Shown: piece by piece, positions 1-4,492 of the stretch
Numbering within the stretch: position 1 is the stretch's first letter
Layout: each line of letters opens with the position of its first letter
NCBI GenBank assembly: GCA_964463915.1
Contig: CAYXEH010000066.1
Location: 1 to 10,029, forward strand
Direction: 5' to 3'
DNA length: 10,029 bases
DNA from: PUPG01 sp964463915
GTDB lineage: Bacteria; Bacteroidota; Bacteroidia; Bacteroidales; UBA7960
Notes under the pieces: generated by a model
The model's database searches: none
What the model was told of the DNA's origin: nothing
The model's input: only the letters and a program-made list of their open reading frames with translations
Translations under genes and position numbers: made by a program

Positions 1-30
1 CTTAAGAAACTAACAATAAAGGGAAACAAA

Positions 31-234
31 ATGTCAAACAAACAAGCATGTGACAACCCGGGGGCCAAAACCTACTATGTTTTTATCAAGGCCGGTGTAA
101 TGACAACAAAACCAAATGATGATGTCATTGAAAAACTCTTCCGGGATAAAAGCCAGGTAGAAAAGGCTGTTGTCAGCTGCTCAGGCGCTGATATTCTCGA
201 CCTTATCCAGGAGAATTTTGACCTTGCTCAGTAG
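31..234 (+). CDS. small hypothetical protein, 67 aa
   Basis: I do not recognise this protein. The ATG at 31 follows a purine-rich AAAGGGAAAC about 6 bases upstream, an acceptable Shine-Dalgarno. The product is small and soluble-looking, with a possible beta strand (YYVFIKAG) followed by a charged helical C-terminal half (DDVIEKLFRDKSQVEKAV). There is no signal peptide or membrane segment. Its last 54 bases overlap, tail to tail, the leftward Cys-rich ORF ending at 181, so at least one of the two boundaries may be wrong. It is the first gene in the window and what lies upstream is not visible. Coding status is inferred from the ribosome site and composition only. Confidence 0.5.
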   Translation: MSNKQACDNPGAKTYYVFIKAGVMTTKPNDDVIEKLFRDKSQVEKAVVSCSGADILDLIQENFDLAQ

Positions 235-369
235 ATCATCGATTTTCTTTTCATTGCTAATGGAGGTCTGCATAGAAACGATCACTGCGCAGCCTTCATT
301 GCGATGGAATTCACAATCGACGGGACACTGGTCCAGGGTATTTCCCCTGATGGGACATTTTGTTACCAT
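181..369 (-). CDS. small Cys-rich protein, 62 aa, leftward
   Basis: This short leftward ORF has a good ribosome-binding site: reading the minus strand, AAGGAAAC lies just before the ATG at 369. Four cysteines (C5, C15, C19, C27, spacing CX9CX3CX7C) fill the N-terminal half and could bind a metal. The C-terminal half is a charged amphipathic helix (KKIDDLLSKVKILLDKV). I recognise no family. It diverges from the helix-turn-helix gene at 414 with only 44 bases between the starts, an arrangement common in phage control regions, so a regulatory role is possible but is inference. The 3' end overlaps the rightward ORF at 31-234 by 54 bases. Confidence 0.5.
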   Translation of the reverse strand: MVTKCPIRGNTLDQCPVDCEFHRNEGCAVIVSMQTSISNEKKIDDLLSKVKILLDKVENISA

Positions 370-413
370 TTAGTTTCCTTATTCAATTTTAATAACAAAA
401 AGGACGTATAAGC

Positions 414-710
414 ATGACGACAAAACAGAAAGCAAAGCCGGGAAGGAAGAAACTGACATCTGTACTCTTTCGTGGCAGCAAAAGGGAACAGGAGACTTAC
501 CTGCGGGCTTTGACGTGCTTTTATGGCCTGAAGGCGGTGGACATCGCTAAAGAGACGGGCGTCCATGAGGTGCTCGTCTCTAATTTTCTGAGCCGCCGGC
601 AGGACCACAGCAAACTTATATCTTTTTTTGAAGACCTCCACTACCGGGGAGGGTTCAAAATCCTTTTTAATCTGCATGAATCTAAAGAACAATATGCAAA
701 AAAGCATTAA
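414..710 (+). CDS. helix-turn-helix DNA-binding protein, 98 aa
   Basis: Probable phage transcription regulator. The start at 414 is preceded by AAGGACG at suitable spacing. Residues 1-13 are strongly basic (KQKAKPGRKK). Residues about 38-62 (GLKAVDIAKETGVHEVLVSNFL) look like a classic helix-turn-helix: AVDIAKETGV as the first helix and turn, then HEVLVSNFLSRR as the recognition helix. The C-terminal 35 residues are mixed helix with no recognised domain. It is the first rightward gene after a divergent pair and is followed by a leader of about 300 bases, so it is a candidate repressor or Ner-like regulator. That role is inferred from position; the DNA-binding fold is read from sequence. Confidence 0.72.
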   Translation: MTTKQKAKPGRKKLTSVLFRGSKREQETYLRALTCFYGLKAVDIAKETGVHEVLVSNFLSRRQDHSKLISFFEDLHYRGGFKILFNLHESKEQYAKKH

Positions 711-751
711 GAAATTTATGGTATTGGGTTTTTTAGGCATAAAACTCCCTG

Positions 752-776
752 TAATAGTACCCTGTGAGGGCTATTA
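752..776. promoter_or_regulatory. imperfect inverted repeat, possible operator or hairpin
   Basis: TAATAG (752-757) pairs with CTATTA (771-776), and CCCT (760-763) pairs with AGGG (767-770) around a GTG loop, leaving a two-base TA bulge on the left arm. It lies 42 bases after the stop of the upstream regulator gene. No T-run follows, so it is not a standard terminator. A protein-binding site in the phage control region is possible. Function is inference. Confidence 0.3.
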
Positions 777-863
777 TGTAGATGGCAAACATTGTTTTGT
801 CTTTTTCTTTTACAGTGATCATGGGTTTTTCCTTTCCGAATCAATTGTTTTTCCCTTTGAATC

Positions 864-898
864 AACCATTGCGAAGGTTTTTAACCATTCGCAAGGTT
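864..898. repeat. 35-base bulged hairpin repeat, family A, copy 1
   Basis: The arms are AACC-A-TTGCGAA-GGTT and AACC-A-TTCGCAA-GGTT around a TTT loop. AACC pairs with GGTT, TTGCGAA with TTCGCAA, and the inner GGTT with AACC; one unpaired A bulges from each arm. The same element occurs at 2891-2925 and 9578-9612. This copy is in the non-coding leader, yet read in frame it would give the same STIAKVxNHSQG peptide as the two copies inside genes. Confidence 0.85.
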
Positions 899-1016
899 TT
901 GGTTGGGTTATGATTGAATCTGGGGGATTTTGGTCAGGTTGTCTATTAAAAGGTTTGAGTTTGTTTTTAACAGGATTTTTTGTGGCAGTAAACAGTAATA
1001 AACGGAGGGTTTAAGT

Positions 1017-1469
1017 ATGAGTATTGAACAGGCTATATATAATGTAGTGCATATGGGGCGGTATTCGCCCAAGCAACTGGCTGACCGGGTGGGTAAAAGC
1101 CATAATTATGTTCAGCGGATGAGCTCGCTGACCGACACAGGATGTGACGCGCCGCTGCGGACGATGATAGCGATGGCAAAACACCAGGGCGACCTGGGAC
1201 TGGTAAAGGCGATCGCCCTGGAGTTTGGCGGGCTTTTCGTGCGGATCCCGCGCTCGGCGATCAATAAGAAGAATGACCGCGACCTGGTGCTGGACTACCA
1301 GGATGTGAGCAATAAGGCGGTGCGGGCGGTGATGAACTGGCTGGACAATCCCACGCCGGACACAACTCTGGAGGCCAAGGAGGCTATGGATGAGATGATG
1401 CGTGAAAGCGCGGGTATAAAAAAGAAGATCGAGCGTGAGAATCCTAACCAGATTGATTTGTTTGATTAA
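1017..1469 (+). CDS. phage regulatory protein, CII/CP76-like, 150 aa
   Basis: Likely member of the phage regulatory CII family (Phage_CP76 type), a helix-turn-helix regulator of temperate phages. GGAGGG seven bases before the ATG fixes the start. Residues about 17-36 (SPKQLADRVGKSHNYVQRM) form the helix-turn-helix. They are followed by the family-like pattern of a DAPLRTMIAMAK helix, then GDLGLVKAIALEFGGLFVRIPR (about 58-79), which matches the way these proteins end their core with a hydrophobic helix and an (V/I)RxPR strand. The C-terminal 70 residues are acidic and helical (EAKEAMDEMMRESAGIKKKIE), possibly for oligomerisation. The stop codon lies at the edge of a GATTAAC-type repeat that fills the gap to the next gene. 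Family assignment is from recognised pattern, not a search. Confidence 0.75.
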   Translation: MSIEQAIYNVVHMGRYSPKQLADRVGKSHNYVQRMSSLTDTGCDAPLRTMIAMAKHQGDLGLVKAIALEFGGLFVRIPRSAINKKNDRDLVLDYQDVSNKAVRAVMNWLDNPTPDTTLEAKEAMDEMMRESAGIKKKIERENPNQIDLFD

Positions 1470-1470
1470 C

Positions 1471-1500
1471 CACAGATTAACGCAGATTAACACGGATAAA
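1471..1500. repeat. three 10-base tandem units of the CAGATTAAC dispersed repeat
   Basis: Three consecutive imperfect decamers (CACAGATTAA, CGCAGATTAA, CACGGATAAA) fill the gap between two regulator genes. The stop codon at 1467-1469 is part of a preceding GATTAAC. On the reverse strand the unit translates as LICVNLWL, a peptide I know as a common spurious protein fragment in many bacterial genomes carrying this repeat. Here it also forms the whole 5' context of the gene at 1505, which therefore lacks a strong Shine-Dalgarno. Confidence 0.75.
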
Positions 1501-1504
1501 TGAA

Positions 1505-1765
1505 ATGTTAGATAAGAAGAGAATCAATGTAATGGCTGAAATGGGTATCCCGGCGGTGATGATCGCGAAGCGGCTGGACTGCAGCGAACGCCAGGTGCGG
1601 CGGATACTAGGCAGACGGATCCGGCGGAACGCCCTGCTGGACAAAGAAAAAGAGGTCTGGCAGATAATGGCGAAGGCCGGGTGGTCGCAGTCTGAGGTGG
1701 CTTACGCCTTTGGGGTGTCCAGGCAGGCGGTGAGTAAGTTTTTTAAATCAATTGGAGGTGAGTGA
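1505..1765 (+). CDS. tandem helix-turn-helix protein, 86 aa
   Basis: Small DNA-binding protein built almost entirely of two similar helix-turn-helix units. Unit 1 (residues about 14-36) reads GIPAVMIAKRLDCSERQVRRIL and unit 2 (about 59-81) reads GWSQSEVAYAFGVSRQAVSKFF. Both resemble the DNA-binding domains of resolvases and sigma-like factors. The linker (RRIRRNALLDKEKEVWQIM) is basic then helical. The ATG at 1505 has only weak upstream complementarity because a dispersed repeat occupies that position, so translation may depend on the upstream gene. The 3' end (GGAGGTGAGTGATGA) overlaps the next start and carries its ribosome site. A phage regulator or a protein binding a repeated DNA site is plausible; the precise role is unknown. 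Confidence 0.72.
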   Translation: MLDKKRINVMAEMGIPAVMIAKRLDCSERQVRRILGRRIRRNALLDKEKEVWQIMAKAGWSQSEVAYAFGVSRQAVSKFFKSIGGE

Positions 1766-2262
1766 TGAAAAGAAAGGGAATAAAATCTATGTGGGGATTA
1801 AAAGATAATCTCTGTACAGGGTGGCGCTCTTTTACTACTTATAAGAGAATATATAAGGAATTTTCTTTTGCCGGTTTTCTGCTCTGGTGTTTTTGGCCTG
1901 TTGTAAAACTGGTCGAGAGATTTCAACTGGCCATATCTGCAGGCATAATGATCTATGTTGTTGGCCTGCTTATTCTCGCTGAGATACGTTTGTTGTCTGA
2001 TAATATCATTGTGGAGATTTCAAAATCGGTGTCATCTTCAAATTCGTTGGTCCAAAAAGCAAGGCCTCTTACAGATTGCTTCGGAGATAAATATACTGTG
2101 GTTGGAAACACCGGTATACCTGGAAGCGCGTATTCATCAAAGTATGGCTTGTTGTGGCCAAATATCCATGAGTATAAAATAGGGTATTCTGAATTTGTGT
2201 ATTTGAACTCGGCATCAAGTATAGACTCTTTGTCATTTAATCTGAAAGCAGATGCAGAATAG
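1765..2262 (+). CDS. possible membrane protein, 165 aa, uncertain
   Basis: The start is well supported: GGAGG at 1754-1758 sits six bases before ATG 1765, which overlaps the TGA of the upstream gene by one base. Residues up to about 75 look genuine, with a basic amphipathic start, then a hydrophobic stretch (FAGFLLWCFWPVV) and a second one (AISAGIMIYVVGLLILAEI), so one or two membrane helices. From base 1953 onward the frame lies opposite a convincing minus-strand ORF, with third codon positions facing each other, the usual setting for a shadow frame. That half is Ser-rich and unremarkable. Either the two genes truly overlap by about 310 bases, or the C-terminal half here is not functional. 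No family recognised. Confidence 0.4.
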   Translation: MKRKGIKSMWGLKDNLCTGWRSFTTYKRIYKEFSFAGFLLWCFWPVVKLVERFQLAISAGIMIYVVGLLILAEIRLLSDNIIVEISKSVSSSNSLVQKARPLTDCFGDKYTVVGNTGIPGSAYSSKYGLLWPNIHEYKIGYSEFVYLNSASSIDSLSFNLKADAE

Positions 2263-2417
2263 GACGATCCGGATATGTTTGTAATTGTCAAGTCCATACC
2301 AATAGCCTGTTTGTCGGCGCTTTCTACAATTTTGTGGATGGTTAGAAACATGTTTGGTTTTGCTTCGCGCCGATCTGACAAGGACAATACCAGGTTGGCA
2401 ATATCTAAGGGTAACAT
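1953..2417 (-). CDS. soluble beta-rich hypothetical protein, 154 aa, leftward accessory gene
   Basis: The sequence has the character of a real globular protein: balanced charge and alternating beta pattern (IGMDLTITNISGSSYSASAFRL, then FPTTVYLSPKQSVRGLAFWTNEF and FEISTMILSDNKRISARI). The layout recalls immunoglobulin-like DUF4352-type domains, where an N-terminal strand with TNISG leads to a late P-x-x-S-V-R-G-strand signature; this likeness is weak. There is no signal peptide, so a cytoplasmic protein is expected. Minus-strand AAGGAGA lies nine bases before the ATG at 2417, and a weak promoter-like pair lies further upstream. It is the only well-supported leftward gene inside a rightward operon, which is typical of an accessory (moron) gene expressed from a prophage. 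Confidence 0.65.
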   Translation of the reverse strand: MLPLDIANLVLSLSDRREAKPNMFLTIHKIVESADKQAIGMDLTITNISGSSYSASAFRLNDKESILDAEFKYTNSEYPILYSWIFGHNKPYFDEYALPGIPVFPTTVYLSPKQSVRGLAFWTNEFEDDTDFEISTMILSDNKRISARISRPTT

Positions 2418-2461
2418 AATTTTTGTCTCCTTCTTTGTGCTGGTTTCTGTGTTGCAACTGC

Positions 2462-2490
2462 AAATTAGCCAAAGCGGGAGACCTTTTCAA
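2462..2490 (-). promoter_or_regulatory. possible promoter for the leftward accessory gene
   Basis: On the minus strand, TTGAAA (2490-2485) is followed after exactly 17 bases by TAATTT (2467-2462), about 45 bases before the ATG at 2417. The -35 box matches consensus at five of six positions, but the -10 box is poor. It is the best candidate in the 99-base gap, which also holds the Shine-Dalgarno (AAAGGG, 2505-2510) of the rightward gene at 2517. Confidence 0.28.
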
Positions 2491-2516
2491 CTAATAAAAA
2501 GTATAAAGGGACAGTT

Positions 2517-3764
2517 ATGAGTGGTCTATGGATCGGCGCTAACCTGCTGTGTCATGTGTGCAAGTATGCCTCCAACTGTGATAAATGCTGCAATGAGTGT
2601 GAGGATACCTGCAATAGCGCACAGCGGTGTTTTTACAGTGAATACGGCAATGATTTTATAAGCGCCAAGAAAAAGAAGGATTTCCGGTCTTTTTCCGGGT
2701 TGAATCTTTTTGAAGTCTGGGAAGATCGGTTTCGTGAAGATGGATTCGGGAAAGAGATGGATAAGATATTAGGTAAGAATAACAAGGAAAGAACCCATGC
2801 TTCGCCTACGGCTACGCAGGGTGATTTTCTACGAAAATCAGAGGGAAATATTATGAACCAAAACAATCAAGGACAAGTGGAAAATGAATCCACCATTGCG
2901 AAGGTTTCCAACCATTCGCAAGGTGTAACGAGTATCCTGGACAGTGAGTCAGGAAACTTTGTGGAGATAACACCGGAACTGCAGCGGAACGCGATGTATG
3001 TCCATGGACAGATCCAACTGGGGACTTTTGCCATTGCCCTGGCGATCAAGAAAATCTATGATGAGAAACTCTACCTGGGACTGGGATGCAGCAGCCGGAA
3101 AGAGTACGCTGAAACCATGTTGCCATTTGGTAGAAAACAGGCTGAAAAGTACTATAAGGTTGCTGATAAGGTAAGTCAATTTATGCCAGAACTAAAAGAA
3201 AATGGCGCATCGATGCGCCATTTGGAACCCGGAGACACTGAAAAACTTGATGGAATCGGTATGGCGAAACTCTACGAACTGACCAAACTGGAGGACGCGG
3301 ACTTTGAAGAGATCATGGAGGGAAACGAAGTAAACGGCGTCTCCCTGGAGGAGATCAAGGCGGCCAGTGTGCGGGAGGCGACGGCGGAGATCAAGCGTAT
3401 CCGCGACGCCTATAGTAAGAAACTGGCAGTGCAGGATGAGGCGATCAAGACGCTGAAAGCGGAAAAACAGGCCAATGATGACAAGATCAGGGCGGCGGAG
3501 GAGAAACTAAATACCGCGAAGGCTATAGAGGATAAGTTTCGGCGCGAAGCGGGCAGTGTGGAGGACAAACAGCGGGCGATCAAGGCGGCCAAGTCGCTGC
3601 TGGATGAGGCCAGTATGCTGATCGGCGCCTGTGGCGTGGATGTGACTGACCCGGAGACGCTGCAACAGGAGTTTCTCTCTATGGCTGATAAGATGGCCCT
3701 GATGATCAATATTATGAAGACGAGTTACGGTGAGATTTTTCTAAGCATGGAACATCGTATGTAG
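2517..3764 (+). CDS. Cys-rich segment fused to a helical coiled-coil protein, 415 aa
   Basis: Two unlike parts share one frame. Residues 1-110 start with eight cysteines between C12 and C38 (CHVC, CDKCCNEC and others), probably metal-binding or disulfide-rich, then a charged segment. Residues 113-415 begin at an internal ATG (2853) that has its own Shine-Dalgarno (GAGGG, 2841-2845). This second part contains a region of about 150-220 resembling the conserved helical domain of phage and plasmid proteins that reads LxxIxxxxLYxxLG-SSxxEYAE-xFGRxxAxxYxKVAD (DUF3102/ParB-accessory-like). A long charged coiled coil follows (about 275-360), then a short helical tail. A palindromic repeat lies at the join, and family A copy 2 adds STIAKVSNHSQG at about residues 125-136. 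Two original genes fused by repeat insertion, or one long ORF with an internal start, are both possible. Biochemical role unknown. Confidence 0.7.
   Translation: MSGLWIGANLLCHVCKYASNCDKCCNECEDTCNSAQRCFYSEYGNDFISAKKKKDFRSFSGLNLFEVWEDRFREDGFGKEMDKILGKNNKERTHASPTATQGDFLRKSEGNIMNQNNQGQVENESTIAKVSNHSQGVTSILDSESGNFVEITPELQRNAMYVHGQIQLGTFAIALAIKKIYDEKLYLGLGCSSRKEYAETMLPFGRKQAEKYYKVADKVSQFMPELKENGASMRHLEPGDTEKLDGIGMAKLYELTKLEDADFEEIMEGNEVNGVSLEEIKAASVREATAEIKRIRDAYSKKLAVQDEAIKTLKAEKQANDDKIRAAEEKLNTAKAIEDKFRREAGSVEDKQRAIKAAKSLLDEASMLIGACGVDVTDPETLQQEFLSMADKMALMINIMKTSYGEIFLSMEHRM
2795..2847. repeat. palindromic repeat at the join of the two-part ORF
   Basis: A GC-rich CTTCGCCTACGGCTACG segment is followed by a perfect 8-base inverted repeat: TGATTTTC (2822-2829), loop TAC, GAAAATCA (2833-2840). 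The translated insert reads HASPTATQGDFLRKSEGN, low in structure and unlike the flanking protein. The right end flows directly into GAGGGAAATATT and ATG 2853, so the repeat abuts a ribosome site. The exact outer limits are uncertain. Confidence 0.6.
2891..2925. repeat. 35-base bulged hairpin repeat, family A, copy 2
   Basis: Same bulged hairpin as at 864-898 but with outer pair C-G (CACC with GGTG) instead of A-T, and loop TCC. It is in frame within the 415-aa ORF and encodes TIAKVSNHSQG, preceded by S. No disturbance of the frame results. Confidence 0.85.
3200..3223. repeat. 24-base perfect palindrome inside a gene
   Basis: The half-site AAATGGCGCATC is followed immediately by its exact reverse complement, centred between 3211 and 3212. 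It lies in the coding sequence for KENGASMRHLEP, just after the predicted helical domain. It could be a dimeric protein-binding site, an inserted palindrome or chance; nothing else in the sequence decides this. Confidence 0.6.
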
Positions 3765-3776
3765 GTGATGGATATT

Positions 3777-3820
3777 CGGTGTGAAGAGGCGTGACGCTGC
3801 GGATCGAATCTGCCACACCG
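3777..3820. repeat. 44-base palindromic repeat, family C, copy 1
   Basis: CGGTGTG (3777-3783) pairs with CACACCG (3814-3820). Inside, GCGGAT pairs with ATCTGC (one G-T) and GGC with GCT. A second copy of identical length lies at 8093-8136, with 39 of 44 bases the same and all five differences transitions. The element sits between the 415-aa ORF and gemA and supplies a GTG that could extend the gemA frame upstream, though that start is unlikely. Confidence 0.85.
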
Positions 3821-3826
3821 GGCAAT

Positions 3827-3874
3827 GTTGAGGTTAAGGTTGAGGTTAAGGTTGAGATTGAGATTGAGATTGAG
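3827..3874 (+). repeat. hexanucleotide tandem repeat, eight units
   Basis: Eight hexamers in a row: GTTGAG and GTTAAG alternate for five units, then three ATTGAG units. The tract ends nine bases before ATG 3884, and its last unit together with the next GA forms the GAGGA used as Shine-Dalgarno for gemA. If translated from the upstream GTG it would give alternating VE/VK/IE residues. Unit gain or loss would change leader length in steps of six without changing the frame. Confidence 0.85.
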
Positions 3875-3883
3875 GATGTGCAG

Positions 3884-4492
3884 ATGAGTAAGAAGAAAAT
3901 ATCAAAAGGTCAGATCAAGAAGCTGCGGACGCTGGCGTCGATGCAGATGGATGATGAGGCGTATCATGACTGGCTGTTTGATGTTTTTCACAAGGAATCT
4001 ACAAAGGACCTGTCATCCTGGGAAGCGCACCAGGCGATCCGGTGCCTGGAGACGGGCACTATGCCGAAAAGAAAGAGTGACACCCCCCGGGCCCCCCTTT
4101 ATAGGGGGGACAATAGTAGAGGGGGCTCTTATAGGGGGGAGAGTTTGAGCAAGGGGCAGTTGGTAAGGATCGCGCTACTGCAGATGTATCTTGAGTGGGA
4201 TGATGAGGCGTTATTTAAGTTTATTGGCAAACAAATAAAACGCGACAACGGGCAGCCGACCGGGCTTAAGAAGGCAGAGGCTGTAAAGGTGGTTGTCGGG
4301 CTTCAGCGGGTGCTGGCTGACAGCAATAAGAAACTCTATGCCTGGATCAATAAAATGAGCAATAAAGAATTACAATTACCAGAAAATATTCGGGTTTTTC
4401 AAATGATGCGACTTTCTTCATCGAATACCTCCAAAAAGTCCCCGCCGGTCAACCATGGCGGGGACTTGCCTAAAATGAAAGGTGCAATGTAA
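3884..4492 (+). CDS. gemA: GemA/Mu Gp16-like protein (DUF1018), 202 aa
   Basis: Member of the GemA (Gp16, DUF1018) family of Mu-like phages, an early protein linked to modulation of host gene expression. Two half-domains of similar pattern are visible. Residues 7-56 read KGQIKKLRTLASMQMDDEAYHDWL and then STKDLSSWEAHQAIRCL. Residues 88-145 read SKGQLVRIALLQMYLEWDDEAL and then GLKKAEAVKVVVGLQRVL. Between them, residues about 66-86 come from an inserted palindromic repeat (PLYRGDNSRGG), so the linker is longer than usual. The C-terminal 50 residues are not family-like and end in another hairpin-encoded stretch (KSPPVNHGGDLP). I chose ATG 3884 because GAGGA lies eight bases upstream; a GTG at 3791 would start inside a repeat. 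The stop overlaps the transposase ATG by one base. Confidence 0.8.
   Translation: MSKKKISKGQIKKLRTLASMQMDDEAYHDWLFDVFHKESTKDLSSWEAHQAIRCLETGTMPKRKSDTPRAPLYRGDNSRGGSYRGESLSKGQLVRIALLQMYLEWDDEALFKFIGKQIKRDNGQPTGLKKAEAVKVVVGLQRVLADSNKKLYAWINKMSNKELQLPENIRVFQMMRLSSSNTSKKSPPVNHGGDLPKMKGAM
4082..4142. repeat. G/C-tract palindromic repeat within gemA
   Basis: CCCCCCT (4092-4098) pairs with AGGGGGG (4103-4109) around TTAT. A further C-tract on the left (4083-4088) and G-tracts on the right (4120-4125, 4134-4139) allow a larger fold. TATAGGGGGGA occurs twice (from 4100 and 4130). The translated insert (TPRAPLYRGDNSRGG...) resembles the Pro-Leu-Tyr-(K/R)-Gly peptides produced by a common dispersed repeat. 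It is in frame and falls in the linker between the two GemA half-domains. Confidence 0.7.
4436..4467. terminator. 11-bp perfect hairpin, terminator-like on the minus strand
   Basis: AAGTCCCCGCC (4436-4446) and GGCGGGGACTT (4457-4467) form a perfect 11-bp stem around a 10-base loop. Read on the minus strand the stem is followed by TTTTT, matching an intrinsic terminator. On the + strand the following bases (GCCTAAAATG) contain no T-run. It lies in the last codons of gemA, 24 bases before the transposase start. It may equally be another inserted palindrome, or affect coupling of gemA and transposase translation. Confidence 0.5.

Larger units (their letters stand above)
711..1016. other. gene-free, T-rich leader between two regulator genes
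   Basis: This stretch of about 306 bases separates two helix-turn-helix genes. The + strand is T-rich and the only open frame through it (about 719-1014) would encode an unusually Phe-rich product, so I do not call it coding. It contains an imperfect hairpin at 752-776, one copy of the 35-base hairpin family at 864-898, and a strong Shine-Dalgarno (GGAGGG at 1004-1009) for the gene at 1017. I find no convincing sigma-70 promoter. By position it is the natural place for operators of the flanking regulators. Confidence 0.55.

Noticed and set aside
1..30. Phage left end or host junction at the window start
   Set aside because: No TG-type terminus, target duplication or repeated end sites can be seen; the bases only provide the ribosome site of the first ORF.
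864..898. Family A hairpin as a transposase end-binding site of the phage
   Set aside because: The copies are spread across 9 kb and two are inside genes, unlike the clustered end sites of Mu-like phages. The bulged hairpin form fits a dispersed repeat better.
719..1014. Open + frame running through the T-rich leader and ending just before the CII-like gene
   Set aside because: The product is unusually rich in Phe and hydrophobic runs, has no good ribosome site, and consists partly of the repeat; more likely non-coding.
1011..1493. Minus-strand frame opposite the CII-like gene, beginning LICVNLWL
   Set aside because: It starts in the dispersed GATTAAC repeat and mirrors a convincing + gene; a known kind of spurious ORF.
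1471..1500. CRISPR-like array from the decamer repeats
   Set aside because: The units are contiguous with no spacers and only 10 bases long.
3791..3883. GTG-started upstream extension of gemA
   Set aside because: It begins inside the 44-base repeat and runs through the hexamer tract. ATG 3884 has a proper Shine-Dalgarno and begins the family-like sequence.
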